Shown one piece after another: positions 4,845 to 6,102 of a DNA stretch of 6,102 bases. Source of the DNA: Pseudomonadota bacterium (GTDB lineage: Bacteria; Pseudomonadota; Alphaproteobacteria; Rhodospirillales; Magnetospirillaceae). Both the position numbers and the translations under genes were made by a program. The notes beneath the pieces are model-generated. The model saw only the letters and a list, made by a program, of their open reading frames with translations. It made no database searches and was not told the DNA's origin. The stretch lies in NCBI GenBank assembly GCA_023426365.1, contig JAFAAW010000104.1, forward strand, positions 1 to 6,102, given 5' to 3'. Within the stretch, counting starts at the first letter, position 1, and the number at the start of each line of letters is the position of its first letter.

Positions 4845-6102
4845 TCAGGACGCTTTCTGCCGCGTCTCCTGACGGCGGCCGGCGGCGATGAGGTTGACGA
4901 TGTCCAGGATCAGCGACACGGCGCCGTCGCCCAGGATGGTGGCGCCCGAAAAGATGGTGACGTCGGCATGCAGCTTGGACAGCGACTTGATCACCGTCTG
5001 GTGGTCGCCGATGATCTGGTCCACCACCAGCCCGACCCGGCGATCGCCGGCGGCGACGATCACCACCTTGGGATAGGGATCGGCGGGCGCGGTCACCTGG
5101 AACAGCTCCCGCAGCCGCAGGAACGGCACCAGCTCGCCGCGGATGTTCAGGAAACTGCGGCCGGTCGAGCGCAGGTTGTCCTCGTCGGACAGCTCGACGC
5201 ATTCCTCCACCGTGGACAGCGGGATGACGTAGCGGCCGCCGCCGACGCGGACCAGCAGGCCGTCGATGATGGCCAGCGTCAGCGGCAGGCGCAGGGTGAC
5301 CCGCGACCCCCGGCCCGGATTGCTGTCCACGTCGATGAAGCCGTGCAGGCCGTCGATGGTCCGCTTGACCACGTCCATGCCGACGCCGCGCCCGGAAACG
5401 CTGGTCACCGCGGCGGCGGTGGAGAAGCCGGGGCGGAAGATCATCTGGAACAGCTCGGAATCGGGAAGCTCGGTCCCCGGCGCCACCCATCCCGCCTCCA
5501 CCGCCTTGGCCAGGATGCGCTCGCGGTTCATGCCGCGCCCGTCATCGCCGATGGTGATCAGGACCTGGGCGCCGGCATGGCGCGCCTCCAGCCGCAATGT
5601 CCCGGTCCGCTCCTTGCCCGCAGCCTCGCGCTCGGGCGCGGGTTCCAGGCCGTGATCGACGGCGTTGCGGATCAGATGCAGCAGCGGGTCGTTCAGGTTC
5701 TCGATGACGGTCTTGTCCAGCTCGGTCTCTTCGCCCGAGGTGACCAGCCTCACATCCTTGCCCAGTTCGTGGGACAGGTCGTGCACCACCCGGCGGAAAC
5801 GGGCGAACAACTGGCCGATGGGGACCATGCGGATGCCCATGGTGGCGTTGCGCAGTTCCGACGACAGCCGCTCGATATCTTCCGAAACCGAGCGCAGCGT
5901 CGGGTCAGGGCTGGCCTGGGTGAGCTGGCGCAGGCGCGACTGGGCGATCACCAATTCGCCCACCCTGTCCATCAGGTTGTCGATGCGATCGGCCGGAATG
6001 CGGATGGTGTTGGAGGCCGGCGCGCCGGGCGCGCACCGCGCGGCGGCGGGCGCAGGCGCCGGGGGTGCGGCGGCTGGAGCGGCAGGAGCGGCGGGAGCGG
6101 CG
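4845..6102 (-). CDS. cheA: CheA, chemotaxis sensor histidine kinase (5' end cut off by window edge)
   Basis: CheA autophosphorylates on an N-terminal histidine (P1 domain) in response to receptors and passes phosphate to CheY and CheB. Only the C-terminal 418 residues are visible; P1 and any P2 domain lie past 6102. The open frame runs to the edge, so the true start is outside. Visible order: Ala/Pro linker (1-30), P3 dimerisation helices from NTIRIPADRIDNLMDRVGEL (about 31-110), then the P4 ATP-binding domain with N-box HLIRNAVDHGLEP, G1 box IGDDGRGMN, F-box FQMIFRPGFST and G2 box SGRGVGMDVV. The CheW-like P5 domain follows, from DGLLVRVGGGRYVIPLSTVE to FSGATILGDGAVSLILDIV. All ATP-site motifs look intact, so the kinase core should be functional. 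The TGA stop at 4845 precedes cheW by 14 bases. The phosphorylated histidine itself cannot be checked here. Confidence 0.97.
   Translation of the reverse strand, partial: AAPAAPAAPAAAPPAPAPAAARCAPGAPASNTIRIPADRIDNLMDRVGELVIAQSRLRQLTQASPDPTLRSVSEDIERLSSELRNATMGIRMVPIGQLFARFRRVVHDLSHELGKDVRLVTSGEETELDKTVIENLNDPLLHLIRNAVDHGLEPAPEREAAGKERTGTLRLEARHAGAQVLITIGDDGRGMNRERILAKAVEAGWVAPGTELPDSELFQMIFRPGFSTAAAVTSVSGRGVGMDVVKRTIDGLHGFIDVDSNPGRGSRVTLRLPLTLAIIDGLLVRVGGGRYVIPLSTVEECVELSDEDNLRSTGRSFLNIRGELVPFLRLRELFQVTAPADPYPKVVIVAAGDRRVGLVVDQIIGDHQTVIKSLSKLHADVTIFSGATILGDGAVSLILDIVNLIAAGRRQETRQKAS
6076..6102 (-). repeat. Three tandem 9-base units encoding Ala-Ala-Pro in the CheA linker
   Basis: On the plus strand GGAGCGGCA, GGAGCGGCG and GGAGCGGCG follow one another exactly to the window edge, with a degenerate fourth unit (GCGGCGGCT) just before them at 6067-6075. 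In cheA they read Ala-Ala-Pro three times, with the proline codon as CCC, CCT or CCA. The array probably continues past the edge. It lies in the disordered linker preceding P3, where repeat number can vary without breaking the fold. Confidence 0.8.

Noticed and set aside
1690..4872. A plus-strand open frame of 1060 codons antisense to the receptor and parts of both cheW genes
   Set aside because: Its product is an unbalanced mix rich in His, Gln, Arg and Gly with no recognisable domain, and it exactly shadows clear che genes. High GC content suppresses stops in this antisense frame.
4831..5490. Upstream in-frame extension of cheW copy 1 that would give a 374-residue protein
   Set aside because: The added part overlaps cheA out of frame, is low-complexity Arg/Gly/Ala, and the ATG at 4830 has its own ribosome site and gives normal CheW length.

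Overview
The window is a piece of a bacterial chemotaxis (che) operon, read entirely on the minus strand from position 6102 down to 1. The order of transcription is cheA (5' part missing), cheW copy 1, a transmembrane methyl-accepting chemotaxis receptor, cheW copy 2, cheR, cheB (3' part missing). High GC content (about two thirds by eye), strong GC bias at third codon positions and the protein style suggest an alphaproteobacterium, plausibly of the Magnetospirillum/Rhodospirillales kind. That placement is a judgement from general sequence character, not a database match.

Layout: 4845-6102 cheA, covering an Ala/Pro linker, the P3 dimerisation domain, the P4 kinase domain and the P5 CheW-like domain. 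4366-4830 is cheW copy 1. 2260-4326 is the receptor gene: TM1, a large helical periplasmic sensor, TM2, HAMP, the signalling hairpin, and a basic flexible tail ending in a CheR-binding-type pentapeptide. 1711-2229 is cheW copy 2. 860-1714 is cheR. 1-851 is cheB, covering the receiver domain and most of the methylesterase domain. Gaps between genes are 14, 39 and 30 bases, then a 4-base ATGA overlap, then 8 bases. Each downstream gene has a good Shine-Dalgarno sequence. No terminator, promoter, RNA gene, mobile element or CRISPR array was seen, and no stretch over 300 bases lacks a gene.

How the genes work together: the receptor senses an unknown periplasmic or membrane signal and controls CheA autophosphorylation through either CheW. 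CheR and CheB form the adaptation pair that methylates and demethylates (or deamidates) the receptor. CheB is also a phosphorylation target of CheA. No cheY, cheD or cheZ lies inside the window, so the output response regulator must be encoded beyond the edges or elsewhere. Encoding a receptor, two adaptors, the kinase and the adaptation enzymes together suggests a self-contained signalling array.

I see no evidence of a wholly new system. The points most worth checking are the EFERF-type tether on the receptor, the apparently duplicated helical sensor, the variant SAM-binding motif of CheR, and the two diverged CheW proteins flanking the receptor. Very long open frames on the plus strand, one exceeding 3 kb, are best explained as antisense shadows of high-GC coding sequence.
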